30,346 nt of DNA from an uncultured Oscillospiraceae bacterium (GCA_934589525.1 CAKTOB010000026.1:1-30346); one strand, 5' to 3'; shown: positions 1 through 7,386, counted from the first letter of the stretch. Notes: generated from the letters alone by a model not told the origin. Numbers and translations are program-made.

Positions 1-78
1 CCGAACACAGAAGTTAAGCTCGTTTGCGCCGACAATACTTGCAGGGTGACTTGCCGGGAAGATAGGTAATGCCAACAC
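1..78 (+). rRNA. 5S ribosomal RNA, 3' part
   Basis: The window opens inside a 5S rRNA gene. The conserved CCGAACACAGAAGTTAAGCTC block is followed by the loop-E/helix-IV region and the closing GGTAATGCCAACAC. The 5' part lies outside the window. Only a few bases separate it from the tRNA gene, as expected at the end of an rRNA operon. The exact 3' end is estimated to within a few bases. Confidence 0.93.
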
Positions 79-84
79 AAAGAT

Positions 85-160
85 TCCCCCTTAGCTCAGT
101 CGGTAGAGCGACGGACTGTTAATCCGTGTGTCGTTGGTTCGAGTCCAACAGGGGGAGCCA
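85..160 (+). tRNA. tRNA-Asn (anticodon GTT), CCA encoded
   Basis: A full cloverleaf can be drawn by eye. The acceptor arm TCCCCCT pairs with AGGGGGA, the D-arm is TTAGCTCAGTCGGTAGAGCG, and the anticodon stem ACGGA/TCCGT encloses loop CTGTTAA with anticodon GTT. The T-arm carries GGTTCGAGTCC. The discriminator is G157 and CCA is encoded at 158-160. It lies directly after the 5S gene and was probably co-transcribed with the rRNA operon. Confidence 0.96.
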
Positions 161-194
161 AGAGGGTTGAGGATTCTCAACCCTCTGCTTTTGT
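161..194 (+). terminator. Rho-independent terminator of the rRNA/tRNA operon
   Basis: An 11-bp perfect stem (AGAGGGTTGAG / CTCAACCCTCT) with a GATT loop starts right after the tRNA CCA and is followed by a short T-run (GCTTTTG). It ends transcription of the 5S-tRNA unit. Confidence 0.88.
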
Positions 195-199
195 ATATA

Positions 200-356
200 G
201 AGAACTACGCGCTTGACGCGTGGTTCAAAAAGCCTATGGTGATGAGGGAAAAAACCTGCTACAATAATTGAGCGGTCTGAAAACTGCAACAATTAAAAGT
301 AACAGGGAGGTACGTTCATTATGGGAATGAATGACATCAACAGTTTATCACATACA
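200..356 (+). mobile_element. IS200/IS605-like left-end remnant with start of tnpA
   Basis: A small perfect hairpin (ACGCG-CTTGA-CGCGT, 207-221) is followed by a leader, an AGGGAGGT ribosome binding site and a start at 321. The reading frame opens MGMNDINSLSHT, which matches the usual start of IS200-type TnpA (family proteins continue KWxCKYHIVFxPKYRR). Here the similarity stops after about 12 codons and the frame runs into unrelated sequence ending at 416. The short subterminal hairpin is the kind of structure TnpA uses at element ends. The catalytic HUH and Tyr residues are absent, so this is a dead fragment. The assignment rests on a short stretch of residues plus the hairpin. Confidence 0.5.
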
Positions 357-428
357 GAGGAGAAGGCTGGGTTTACATTTCTGCGGGAAGATTCAGCATC
401 GATTCTATGTTTGTAGGAGAAAAACCTG

Positions 429-584
429 ATGAAGCAAAAACTGAATCTGATTTTGGAACGGATGCGCCAATACAATTCGGAGGATATGGCTTATCACGTC
501 TTCCGGCTGGATAAAAACACTGTGTATGATGCACTTGTAGTCGCACCCAGCTTTACGCCGTATAGTCTTAAAATGGATCCTTAA
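429..584 (+). pseudogene. 5' fragment of an unrecognised gene, cut by the IS insertion
   Basis: An ATG at 429 with TAGGAG 9 nt upstream opens a frame of 51 residues (start MKQKLNLILERM, end PSFTPYSLKMDP). The sequence looks like genuine protein (alternating hydrophobic pattern, no low complexity). It ends at a TAA formed by the left inverted repeat of the IS1634-type element, so the gene was most likely truncated by that insertion. I do not recognise the family. The next 30-40 bases beyond the right IS end could encode the continuation or tail (for example KGQRIECRLDW-stop), but the frame join is uncertain. Confidence 0.45.
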
Positions 585-602
585 TTCCCGCAGAATTAAC
601 CC
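581..602 (+). repeat. Left terminal inverted repeat of the IS
   Basis: The 22-nt left end runs TTAATTCCCGC-AG-AATTAACCC. It matches the reverse complement of the right end, apart from the 2-3 nt between the two conserved blocks. Confidence 0.85.
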
Positions 603-620
603 ATCCCTCTGAAATAGTTC

Positions 621-671
621 AAAGTCAAGCACAAATTTTGGAAAAAACCGAAAAAAGTGCTTGACTTTTTT
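621..671 (+). terminator. Hairpin with T-run at the IS left end, overlapping the transposase -35
   Basis: A perfect 12-bp inverted repeat (AAAGTCAAGCAC, 621-632; GTGCTTGACTTT, 657-668) is followed by a T-run up to 671. In a transcript entering from outside, this would fold into a terminator-like hairpin. The downstream arm also contains the -35 box of the transposase promoter. Known insertion sequences use such structures to block read-through from host promoters. The function here is inferred. Confidence 0.6.
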
Positions 672-689
672 GCTGGTGTATGTTATAAT
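661..689 (+). promoter_or_regulatory. Sigma-A promoter of the transposase
   Basis: TTGACT (661-666) and TATAAT (684-689) are separated by exactly 17 nt, giving a start near 696. The transposase ATG follows at 723. Confidence 0.8.
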
Positions 690-722
690 TAGACTATACA
701 TTTCTCGAAAGTAGGTACTGTT

Positions 723-2309
723 ATGGCACTGGATAAAAGTGTACAGGTGGAGCTGCCGAAGCATGGGATCGCTCTTAAAAAGATCTCGGGGAAGACCTAT
801 GTGTACTATGTAACGGCAACGTATCGGAATGAAAAGGGCCAGCCTACCTGTGACCGGTCTTCCATCGGCCGGTTGGATGAGGAAACCGGCAAGCTCATTC
901 CGAACCGGAACTACTACGAGATCTATTTGAAACAGCCCATGCCAGTCACGAAGGCCGTCAAAGAGCATGGCGTTGCGGATGTGTTTGAGAAGGTTACAAA
1001 GAAGCTTGGCGTGACCAAATCCGTGGAGCAATATTTCCCTGAAAACAGCAAGGAAATGCTGACCGCTGCCCAGTACATGCTCAGCGAAGGCAATGTGATG
1101 TACTATCTGGATGATTACACAGAAACACACAAAACCGCTGAAAATGGCCGGATGAACAATGAAAAGTGCAGTGAAATGTTCAATTCTCTCCGGGAGGAGG
1201 ATATTCAGCTGTTCTTCCGGGATTGGATGAAGCACAAGAAACAGAAGGAATATCTGGCATATGACGTGACGAGCATTTCTTCCTACAGTGAGAACATCCG
1301 GGAACTGGAATGGGGCTATAACCGGGACAAAGAGAAGCTTCCTCAGATCAATATGGGGATGTACTATGGGGAGGAGAGCGGTCTGCCGCTGTACTACCGT
1401 GTCTATCCAGGCAGCATTTCTGACAAAACACATCTCAAGTATATGGTGGCCGACAATGAATTCATCAACGGCAAGCACACCCGCTTTGTCATGGACCGTG
1501 GCTTTTACAGCAAGGAGAATCTGCAATTCCTGACCCAGGGCGGCTACCGTTTCGTGATCGCTCTGCCGGGCAGCTTGAAATACTGTCAGGAGCTGGTAGA
1601 GACCCACAGTGCGGAACTGATCAACCACTCCGAGTTTCGCCTGGGGGCCGGTCTGCCCTACGGGAAAAGCTATGAGTCCACGGCACTGGGATTTCGGATG
1701 AACATCCACCTGTACTATGACCCCGAAAAAGCACTGCGGGAGACGACTGCACTGTATGAGCTGCTAGAGGCCCAGGAAAATGACTTGAAACTCATGGAGG
1801 AGCCGCCGGAGAAAAAGCTGCATTATGACAAATATTTCTATATCAACAGGTCAAAAGGCGGAAAACTTGGGTTTGTTCGCAACTTCCAGGCAATAGACGC
1901 GGCACTGAAGATTTGCGGCTTTTTCCTGATCGCGGAAACAGATTTCAAGAAAACGACGGCGGAGATCCTGGACATCTACCGCCGCCGGGATACGATTGAA
2001 AAGAGCTTTGATGACTTGAAAAACGAGCTGGACATGAAACGCCTGCGCATCCATACCTCCGAGACGGCCCAGGGGAAAGTGTTCGTCTCGTTCCTGTCCC
2101 TGATCGTCCGGTCTTATCTTCTGAAGCGGCTGAAGGACTACATGCGGAAAAACGGACTGACTCTGAGAAAGATTCTCCTGGAATTGGACAAAATCAAAAC
2201 CATCCAGTACCCGGGCAGCGAAGAAGAACGACTCCTAAACCCGCTGACAAAGCAGCAACGGGAAATCTATGAGCTCTTGGAGATACCGGTGCCGGAGTGT
2301 AGGGGTTAA
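723..2309 (+). CDS. IS1634-family DDE transposase
   Basis: This 528-residue protein is typical in length for IS1634-family transposases and would catalyse cut-and-paste movement of the surrounding element. Visible DDE signatures are Asp181 in YDVTSIS, Asp258 in FVMDRGFYSKENL, and Glu426 in IYRRRDTIEKSF, which carries the Y-R-E-K pattern of the IS4 superfamily. The motif YYRVYPGSISDKTHL (about 224-238) lies between the first two acidic residues, as usual in this family. All three catalytic residues are present and there is no frameshift or internal stop. The start at 723 follows a weak GAAAGTAGG ribosome binding site and a good promoter. The weak translation signal may limit transposition. Confidence 0.92.
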   Translation: MALDKSVQVELPKHGIALKKISGKTYVYYVTATYRNEKGQPTCDRSSIGRLDEETGKLIPNRNYYEIYLKQPMPVTKAVKEHGVADVFEKVTKKLGVTKSVEQYFPENSKEMLTAAQYMLSEGNVMYYLDDYTETHKTAENGRMNNEKCSEMFNSLREEDIQLFFRDWMKHKKQKEYLAYDVTSISSYSENIRELEWGYNRDKEKLPQINMGMYYGEESGLPLYYRVYPGSISDKTHLKYMVADNEFINGKHTRFVMDRGFYSKENLQFLTQGGYRFVIALPGSLKYCQELVETHSAELINHSEFRLGAGLPYGKSYESTALGFRMNIHLYYDPEKALRETTALYELLEAQENDLKLMEEPPEKKLHYDKYFYINRSKGGKLGFVRNFQAIDAALKICGFFLIAETDFKKTTAEILDIYRRRDTIEKSFDDLKNELDMKRLRIHTSETAQGKVFVSFLSLIVRSYLLKRLKDYMRKNGLTLRKILLELDKIKTIQYPGSEEERLLNPLTKQQREIYELLEIPVPECRG

Positions 2310-2325
2310 TTTGGGCGGGAATTAA
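2303..2325 (-). repeat. Right terminal inverted repeat of the IS
   Basis: On the minus strand this reads TTAATTCCCGC-CCA-AATTAACCC, the partner of the left repeat with a one-nucleotide longer middle. It lies just past the transposase stop at 2309, so the stop codon region overlaps the inner part of the repeat. Confidence 0.85.
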
Positions 2326-2424
2326 AGGTCAACGTATTGAATGCCGCTTGGATTGGTGATAAAATAATTTCAAAAAATTTTCCTAGGTCATGCAATATCT
2401 GGCGTTCTTTTACGCCTATATAAG

Positions 2425-2451
2425 TGTAACCCTTTTGGGGAAAACAGATAG
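2425..2451 (+). promoter_or_regulatory. Probable ECF-type autoregulatory promoter
   Basis: TGTAAC (2425-2430), then CCTTTT, and after about 16 nt an AGATAG element next to the GGAGG ribosome binding site. The layout resembles the sequence upstream of the other sigma gene in this window (25244-25273). TGTAAC-type -35 boxes are typical of ECF sigma promoters, so the sigma factor probably drives its own operon. The -10 assignment is weaker and implies a very short leader. Confidence 0.5.
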
Positions 2452-2462
2452 GAGGCGATCCC

Positions 2463-3017
2463 ATGGAGGATCAGGGAATTTTGGAGTTGTTTTTGCAGCG
2501 CTCGGAGCAAGCGGTGGTGGAAACGGACAGGAAGTACGGCGGGTATTGCTATGCCATTGCCTACAATATTCTATCCTCCCGGGAGGACTCGGAGGAGAGT
2601 GTGAACGATACTTATCTTACGGCCTGGAATACCATTCCGCCCAGGAAGCCTGGGGTCTTGGGGGCGTTTTTAGGGAAGGTCACGAGGCACTTGTCCATTG
2701 ACCGGTGGCGAAAGCTGCGGGCCCAGAAGCGGGGCGGGAAGGAGATGATCCTGGCCCTGGAGGAACTGGGGGACTGCGCCGACCCTGAGGGGTTGGAGGG
2801 ACAGCTGTCCCAGCGGGAGCTGGCACGGGTCCTCAACAGCTTTCTGAACAGCCTGCCGGAAACGGAGCGAAATGTATTTTTGTGCCGGTACTGGTATGTG
2901 GATTCCATTGAGGCAATTGCCAACATCACCGGCTTTTCCCAGAGCAAAGTCACCTCCATGCTCCACAGGACCCGGCAAAAGCTGTGGAAAAAACTGGGGG
3001 AGGAGGGCCTGGTATGA
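2463..3017 (+). CDS. ECF-like RNA polymerase sigma factor
   Basis: This is a 184-residue sigma-70-family factor consisting only of regions 2 and 4, as in ECF sigma factors. Region 2 spans about residues 5-75, with AYNILSSREDSEESVNDTYLTAWN for core binding and -10 contact and a conserved IDRWRKLRAQKR tail. Region 4 spans about 125-178, with LPETERNVFLCRYW and the helix-turn-helix IANITGFSQSKVTSMLHRTRQKL. The ATG follows an AGGAGG site. Its stop overlaps the ATG of the next gene (ATGA), so the two are translationally coupled. The partner is a single-pass membrane protein, consistent with a sigma/anti-sigma or sensor pair answering an envelope signal. The signal cannot be deduced. Confidence 0.88.
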   Translation: MEDQGILELFLQRSEQAVVETDRKYGGYCYAIAYNILSSREDSEESVNDTYLTAWNTIPPRKPGVLGAFLGKVTRHLSIDRWRKLRAQKRGGKEMILALEELGDCADPEGLEGQLSQRELARVLNSFLNSLPETERNVFLCRYWYVDSIEAIANITGFSQSKVTSMLHRTRQKLWKKLGEEGLV

Positions 3018-5083
3018 ATCCCATGGACATTATGAAAGGCCTGAACGGAATCAAGGACAGCTTCGTCATGGATACCCAGGACTTCCGGCAGGGAAAACGA
3101 ACGATTCACCCTATTCCCCATAAAAAACTCTGGCTGATTGCCGCCATCATCGCCCTGGCCCTGCTGCTGGTGGGGTGTACGGTGGTGTATGTGCTGCGGT
3201 TGCAGGATTTGGCCTTTGGGCAGGATACCCAAGAGGTTCTTGGAAGCGGTGTGGAGGACCGAACGCTGCTTTCCTTGCAGGGTGTCAAGGGGACACCGGG
3301 GTACCAGGCCACCAAGGAGTGGCACGAATGGCTGAAAACCTACGACCCGGATGACCGTATTTATCACTCCCAGGAGGCATTTTCCGAGGATTTTGGAGAC
3401 GATTACGATTCCTACAACCTCTATACCCGGGAGATGAAGGACAAGCTGGATGAAATCTGTGAGAAGTACCAGCTAAATCTGTTGGGAAAAATGTACGTGG
3501 ACCCGGACGAGGCGGCGGCCTGCAAAGCCCTGGGCATTCAAGGGATCCTCCGGAGCGATGCCCGGGCGCAGACCAATTTTGGAAGCGTGCGCTACTATGC
3601 CGACGGCTCCTTTACCGTGGAGGGAAAAATGACCCTGGAAACCCAGGTCTGGCCTTATGAGGAAATCGTGACCTTTTCCTGCTGCCGGAAGGACAGCTTC
3701 AGTGACCTTTACGGCTCTGTTGGCCCGGAGGGGACCTACGAGGAATGGACCTACACCACCTCCCAGGGGGTAGACGTTCTTCTGGTTCTGGAACAGCGGA
3801 ACACCATGAACCAACCTGCCTTTCTGATGGCAGACCGGGGAGAATATGTGTTTACGTTCCATGCCCTGGAATATGACCGGGCGTGGACGCGGGAAGCCCT
3901 GGAAGCCTATGCGGAGGCTTTTGACTTTACCATCCAGCCCCAACGAGTCCACCAAGAAGACCTGGCCCAGACCCAGCAGCGCAGGGAGGAGGCCGACGAA
4001 GAAATCGCCCAAGGGCTTGATAAAAGGATGCATTCCTATTCGGATTTGGGGTATGACGCAAGAATTAAATCCAGAATGGAATTTATTACTCATCCATCTC
4101 AACTTGGATTCTGCCTCATGGACCTGAATGGAGACGGTACAGAAGAATTGATCGTTGGCGAGAATGGCTACATCATTGCAATCTACACCAAGCGGGATGA
4201 CGGCACACAATACATCATGTCCCCAACGATTGCCTATCCATCTGTGGCCTATGAGTCAAATAGCTATGTATCGGGCATCGGTTTTGGTTTCGGTGGCAGT
4301 GCTACCTATATGTATCTTTGTGCGGATAACGTGATCGCAAACGTTTTTGTCTGCACAGACGGGTCTGTTGCCTACCATTTTGTAAAGGGGGAGAACGGAA
4401 GCTTTGTCTGGGATAAGAGCATTGTGCATTACACAGAGAATAGCGAGTATTACCGGGGAAACGCCTGGGTGCTTTACCCGGAGTCTCCTGCCTATGGCAG
4501 CGTCCCCAGCACAGAAGCAGAATTTAATGAAATTCTGCGTTCCCACCCCCGGCTCCCGATTACGCTGACACCCATTACCCAATACCCTTTGGCTGATTCC
4601 TCTCCCAGCGGTATCGGGATGCCTGACGAGGTTTATTCCAGCTATGGTGCGATATTCCAGAACCGGGAGGCACCCTTGGACGGATGGAACTACAGCCTCC
4701 TGGACCTGGACGGTGACGGACAGGACGAACTGTTCCTGACCAAGGGGGCCTGGAAAGGGGTTCTGACCGTTAAAAACGGCAGGGTGAAAATCCTGGAATG
4801 TGGGCAGGACATCCGCATTTGCAAGGGAAATTACATTCTCCACACCTGCTCTTACTTAGACGGCAACAGTGCCACCAGCGTTTATAAGGTACAAAACGGA
4901 AACACCATTCTTGTAGACTATGTCCGCTATGACAACAGCCGGGAAAACCCCTGGCTTTACGCCCCGGATGCCCAGGACGAATCACTGAAACCCATTACCC
5001 GGCAGCAATACGAGGACATTCTATCCAAATATGAGGCCATGACCCCGGAAATGCACCCGGTATCCGGGGGCGGCCTGTATTAG
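3014..5083 (+). CDS. Sigma-linked single-pass membrane protein with VCBS/FG-GAP-like segments
   Basis: The protein has 689 residues when started at the ATG overlapping the sigma stop. About 37 N-terminal residues (MNPMDIMKGLNGIKDSFVM...) precede a transmembrane helix (about 39-62) and a long extracellular part. The helix contains LLLVGC, which fits a lipobox around Cys55, but it lies unusually far from the N-terminus. The outer part holds two acidic loops, DLNGDGTEEL (370-379) and DLDGDGQDEL (564-573), typical of FG-GAP/VCBS-like repeats that can bind calcium. It sits where an anti-sigma factor is expected and shares its N-terminus with the protein at 5139. An anti-sigma or sensor role is inferred; I see no recognised catalytic site. 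The stretch from about 4020 to 4450 is visibly more AT-rich than the rest, suggesting a fused segment. Confidence 0.75.
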   Translation: MNPMDIMKGLNGIKDSFVMDTQDFRQGKRTIHPIPHKKLWLIAAIIALALLLVGCTVVYVLRLQDLAFGQDTQEVLGSGVEDRTLLSLQGVKGTPGYQATKEWHEWLKTYDPDDRIYHSQEAFSEDFGDDYDSYNLYTREMKDKLDEICEKYQLNLLGKMYVDPDEAAACKALGIQGILRSDARAQTNFGSVRYYADGSFTVEGKMTLETQVWPYEEIVTFSCCRKDSFSDLYGSVGPEGTYEEWTYTTSQGVDVLLVLEQRNTMNQPAFLMADRGEYVFTFHALEYDRAWTREALEAYAEAFDFTIQPQRVHQEDLAQTQQRREEADEEIAQGLDKRMHSYSDLGYDARIKSRMEFITHPSQLGFCLMDLNGDGTEELIVGENGYIIAIYTKRDDGTQYIMSPTIAYPSVAYESNSYVSGIGFGFGGSATYMYLCADNVIANVFVCTDGSVAYHFVKGENGSFVWDKSIVHYTENSEYYRGNAWVLYPESPAYGSVPSTEAEFNEILRSHPRLPITLTPITQYPLADSSPSGIGMPDEVYSSYGAIFQNREAPLDGWNYSLLDLDGDGQDELFLTKGAWKGVLTVKNGRVKILECGQDIRICKGNYILHTCSYLDGNSATSVYKVQNGNTILVDYVRYDNSRENPWLYAPDAQDESLKPITRQQYEDILSKYEAMTPEMHPVSGGGLY

Positions 5084-5112
5084 GTCAGCCGCAACGACTC
5101 AAGTGGCTGACC
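5083..5112 (+). other. Hairpin between the two paralogous membrane-protein genes
   Basis: Inverted repeat GGTCAGCC / GGCTGACC (5083-5090 and 5105-5112) with a 14-nt loop starts at the last base of the upstream stop codon. No T-run follows, so it looks like an RNA-processing or attenuating hairpin inside the operon rather than a full terminator. Confidence 0.4.
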
Positions 5113-5138
5113 GCCGAAAGAATGCAGGAGGAGCATAT

Positions 5139-6194
5139 ATGAATCCAATGGATATTATAAATGGCCTGGGTGGCATTGAGGATGGTTTTGTCATGGCCGC
5201 GGCGGCTTTCCGGCAGGGAAAGGGAAAGCTGCGGCCAGTGGCAAAGAAAAAACTTTGGCTTCTGGCGGCTGTGGTCGCCCTGGCTCTGCTGCTGGTGGGG
5301 TGTACGGTGGTGTATGTGGTTACCGGCAGCAGCTGGTATGCCGACCGCTGGTACAGGGACTTCTTTTCCTCAAACGCATCTACTGAAAGCCTGGAAGGTC
5401 TGACCGGTCGTCAGCAGCAGATTTGGGATCGGGGCCTGGTGAAGCTGGACCAGAGTGTGACCTGCAACGGCTATACCGTCACCCTGGAATCCGGCATCAG
5501 TGACGGGTACCGGATGCTGATAAAATACCGGATCGATGGGCCTGAGGGAACGGTCTTAAATGGGGACGGGTATCAGCTGCGCTGCACCACGGATATGCAG
5601 ATACCACATTTTGGCGATGGAGATTATTCCCTGGGAGTCTATGGGGAAGAACCGCTGCAAGATGAGAACTCCGATGACGGCACTGTTTACGGCCTTTTTG
5701 AGTGGCTCTTTCAGCCACCGGAGGGGGCGGACTTCTCCTTAACGGATGGCACCCGGTGGAACATCACCGTCCATGAGATATGGGAAGAAAACCGTTCTGA
5801 TGAAAGGAATGCGCTTACAACGCTCTGCCAAGGGACTTGGGCGTTTCAGGTGACCTTTTCGGAGGACCTGCTTGTGACGAATTCCACAGAGCTTGTGGAA
5901 AAACCTGTACGATGCGCAGCCGTTCGCGATTTCGGAAACCGTCGGTTCCCGTTGAAGGTGCGGGTCACGTCCTTTGAACTGCGTTCTCTTTCAGCGACCC
6001 TGCGCTATAACATGCCTCTGACAGGCTCCTGGGATGGGATCACCCTGGGCCCCATTTCCCTGGTCATGCAGGACGGCACCAAAATAGAGGCCCACTTCCG
6101 AAGCACCGTCTATCGGGGGGATCATGAAGAAAGCCTGTATATATTCGACCGCCCCATTGCCCCGGAGGATGTAGCCTGTATCGAATTTCCGTAA
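5139..6194 (+). CDS. Sigma-linked single-pass membrane protein, DUF4179-like
   Basis: The start at 5139 is chosen because an AGGAGGAG site lies about 6 nt upstream and because it aligns with the N-terminus of the preceding protein (MNPMDI-x-x-GL-x-GI-x-D-x-FVM). The 351-residue product has about 38 cytoplasmic residues, one transmembrane helix with the same LLLVGCTVVYV core, and an extracellular beta-rich domain. The block GLVKLDQSVTCNGYTVTLESG followed by DGYRMLIKYRI resembles the DUF4179-type outer domain of clostridial anti-sigma proteins. It is probably an anti-sigma factor or co-sensor for the sigma factor at 2463. The tandem arrangement and near-identical membrane segment suggest duplication of one ancestor with replacement of the outer domain. 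Confidence 0.75.
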   Translation: MNPMDIINGLGGIEDGFVMAAAAFRQGKGKLRPVAKKKLWLLAAVVALALLLVGCTVVYVVTGSSWYADRWYRDFFSSNASTESLEGLTGRQQQIWDRGLVKLDQSVTCNGYTVTLESGISDGYRMLIKYRIDGPEGTVLNGDGYQLRCTTDMQIPHFGDGDYSLGVYGEEPLQDENSDDGTVYGLFEWLFQPPEGADFSLTDGTRWNITVHEIWEENRSDERNALTTLCQGTWAFQVTFSEDLLVTNSTELVEKPVRCAAVRDFGNRRFPLKVRVTSFELRSLSATLRYNMPLTGSWDGITLGPISLVMQDGTKIEAHFRSTVYRGDHEESLYIFDRPIAPEDVACIEFP

Positions 6195-6206
6195 CATTTA
6201 GAAAAT

Positions 6207-6245
6207 CCCCCTCTGCCGTGCCCAAGCGCTGGGCGGCAGAGGGGG
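6207..6245. terminator. Strong terminator between convergent genes
   Basis: A 12-bp GC-rich stem (CCCCCTCTGCCG, 6207-6218; CGGCAGAGGGGG, 6234-6245), extended by CCC/GGG inside, has an A-rich left flank and a T-rich right flank. It can serve both the sigma operon on the plus strand and the zinc-ribbon gene on the minus strand. Confidence 0.85.
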
Positions 6246-6266
6246 AGTTGTTGTGTTTGGCAAAGA

Positions 6267-7361
6267 TTATGGACGCTCCACGGGAATGTCCAGCTCTCCA
6301 AGGTCCCAGCCGGTGTCCTGGGTTTGGGCGGTGAGGACGGCGGTGATCTCCCGGAGGGCGTTCCGGTCTTCCTCTGGGGCGGTGTAGAGGCCCAGGCGGA
6401 AGATGGCGGTGGAACGGGCGGGGAGCTCGGCCCAGAGAACCACGTCGGTTTCCTTGCCGTTGACCCGGATGTCCTCCCCCAGAAGCTCCATATCCTGGTC
6501 CGTGTTATTCTTGGCGCACAGGAGAATGGAGGGGTCGGCGGTCCAGTCCTCGGGGAGATAGTCGCCGGTGGGGCCCAGGGCGTAGAGCACCAGGTCCCCG
6601 GAGTCGTAGATGGGGGGGTCCGGCAGGGACAGGGTATGGCGGTAGTCCGGGGCGGCGTTGCCCTGGATGGTCAGGTCCTTCAGATAAATGGGCTCCGCGG
6701 TGTCGTCCTGGTAGTCGTAGACCTCCAAATCGAAGTTGATGTTCTGAATTTGGGCCATATTTCCCGCGGCAAGGCCCAGCTCCTCGATCCACAGCCGACC
6801 GGCAACGGTTTCACCGGGTTCTGCATAGACATAGAGGGTGGCAAAGTCCGACAGGCACAGGTCATTGACAAACAGCCGATCCAGCAAAAACACATATTCC
6901 CGGTCCGTGTGGTTCACAATGTAGATGGGGATGGAATTTGTCTCTCCGTCTTCCCACTGGGCGATGACGGTAAAGTCCTCATTGTCCAGCACTGTGGCAC
7001 CGTCTAAAGGCAGGCTTACGCTTTCGGCCTGGTTCGGGATGGGAGGAAGGGACACATAGTCGCTGCCCGTCAGGCGGCGCATCAATGTGCCAAAGGGGTT
7101 GGCCAGAAAGAGACCCAGAATGGCGATGACCACCGCCGTAGGCAGGCCCTTGCGCTTCCCCTTCTTTCGCTCCTGCCGGGGGCAGTCAAAGGGATCTTTG
7201 TAGGGAATGGGCTTCCGGGTTTGGCCCCGGATGACCAGGGGCTCTCCTTTGTGGACGTGGGTGCGGTGGGTGATTTCCTCGCTGAAGGACTCGTAGGCAC
7301 AGTTCTTACACTTTTTCCCGTTAAACGGGCTGCCGCAGCTGGGGCAGACGTATCGAGCCAT
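6267..7361 (-). CDS. Zinc-ribbon, single-pass membrane protein of unknown function
   Basis: The 364-residue protein begins with a zinc ribbon (Cys6-x2-Cys9 and Cys18-x2-Cys21 in MARYVCPSCGSPFNGKKCKNC). A charged linker (CPRQERKKGKRKG) follows, then one transmembrane helix at about 73-91 and an extracellular region of about 270 residues with no motif I recognise. The basic residues before the helix indicate that the zinc ribbon is cytoplasmic. Bacterial proteins with an N-terminal zinc ribbon, a helix and an outer domain are common in Firmicutes and mostly uncharacterised. An AGGAGG-type site and a consensus promoter lie upstream. The gene is divergent from the Y-family polymerase and shares its control region. 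Confidence 0.75.
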   Translation of the reverse strand: MARYVCPSCGSPFNGKKCKNCAYESFSEEITHRTHVHKGEPLVIRGQTRKPIPYKDPFDCPRQERKKGKRKGLPTAVVIAILGLFLANPFGTLMRRLTGSDYVSLPPIPNQAESVSLPLDGATVLDNEDFTVIAQWEDGETNSIPIYIVNHTDREYVFLLDRLFVNDLCLSDFATLYVYAEPGETVAGRLWIEELGLAAGNMAQIQNINFDLEVYDYQDDTAEPIYLKDLTIQGNAAPDYRHTLSLPDPPIYDSGDLVLYALGPTGDYLPEDWTADPSILLCAKNNTDQDMELLGEDIRVNGKETDVVLWAELPARSTAIFRLGLYTAPEEDRNALREITAVLTAQTQDTGWDLGELDIPVERP

Positions 7362-7386
7362 AGGCGTGGCCTCCTTTCTTTTCTAT

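Larger units (their letters stand above)
581..2325 (+). mobile_element. Intact IS1634-type (IS4-superfamily) insertion sequence
   Basis: The element is about 1.75 kb and holds a single transposase gene between matching terminal inverted repeats (left 581-602, right 2303-2325). Both ends carry TTAATTCCCGC at the tip and AATTAACCC inside. The outermost TTAA is palindromic at each end, so it could be part of the repeats or a 4-bp target duplication. The transposase frame is uninterrupted and has its own promoter, so the copy may still be active. It separates a broken gene (429-584) from the sigma-factor operon starting near 2425. Confidence 0.85.
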
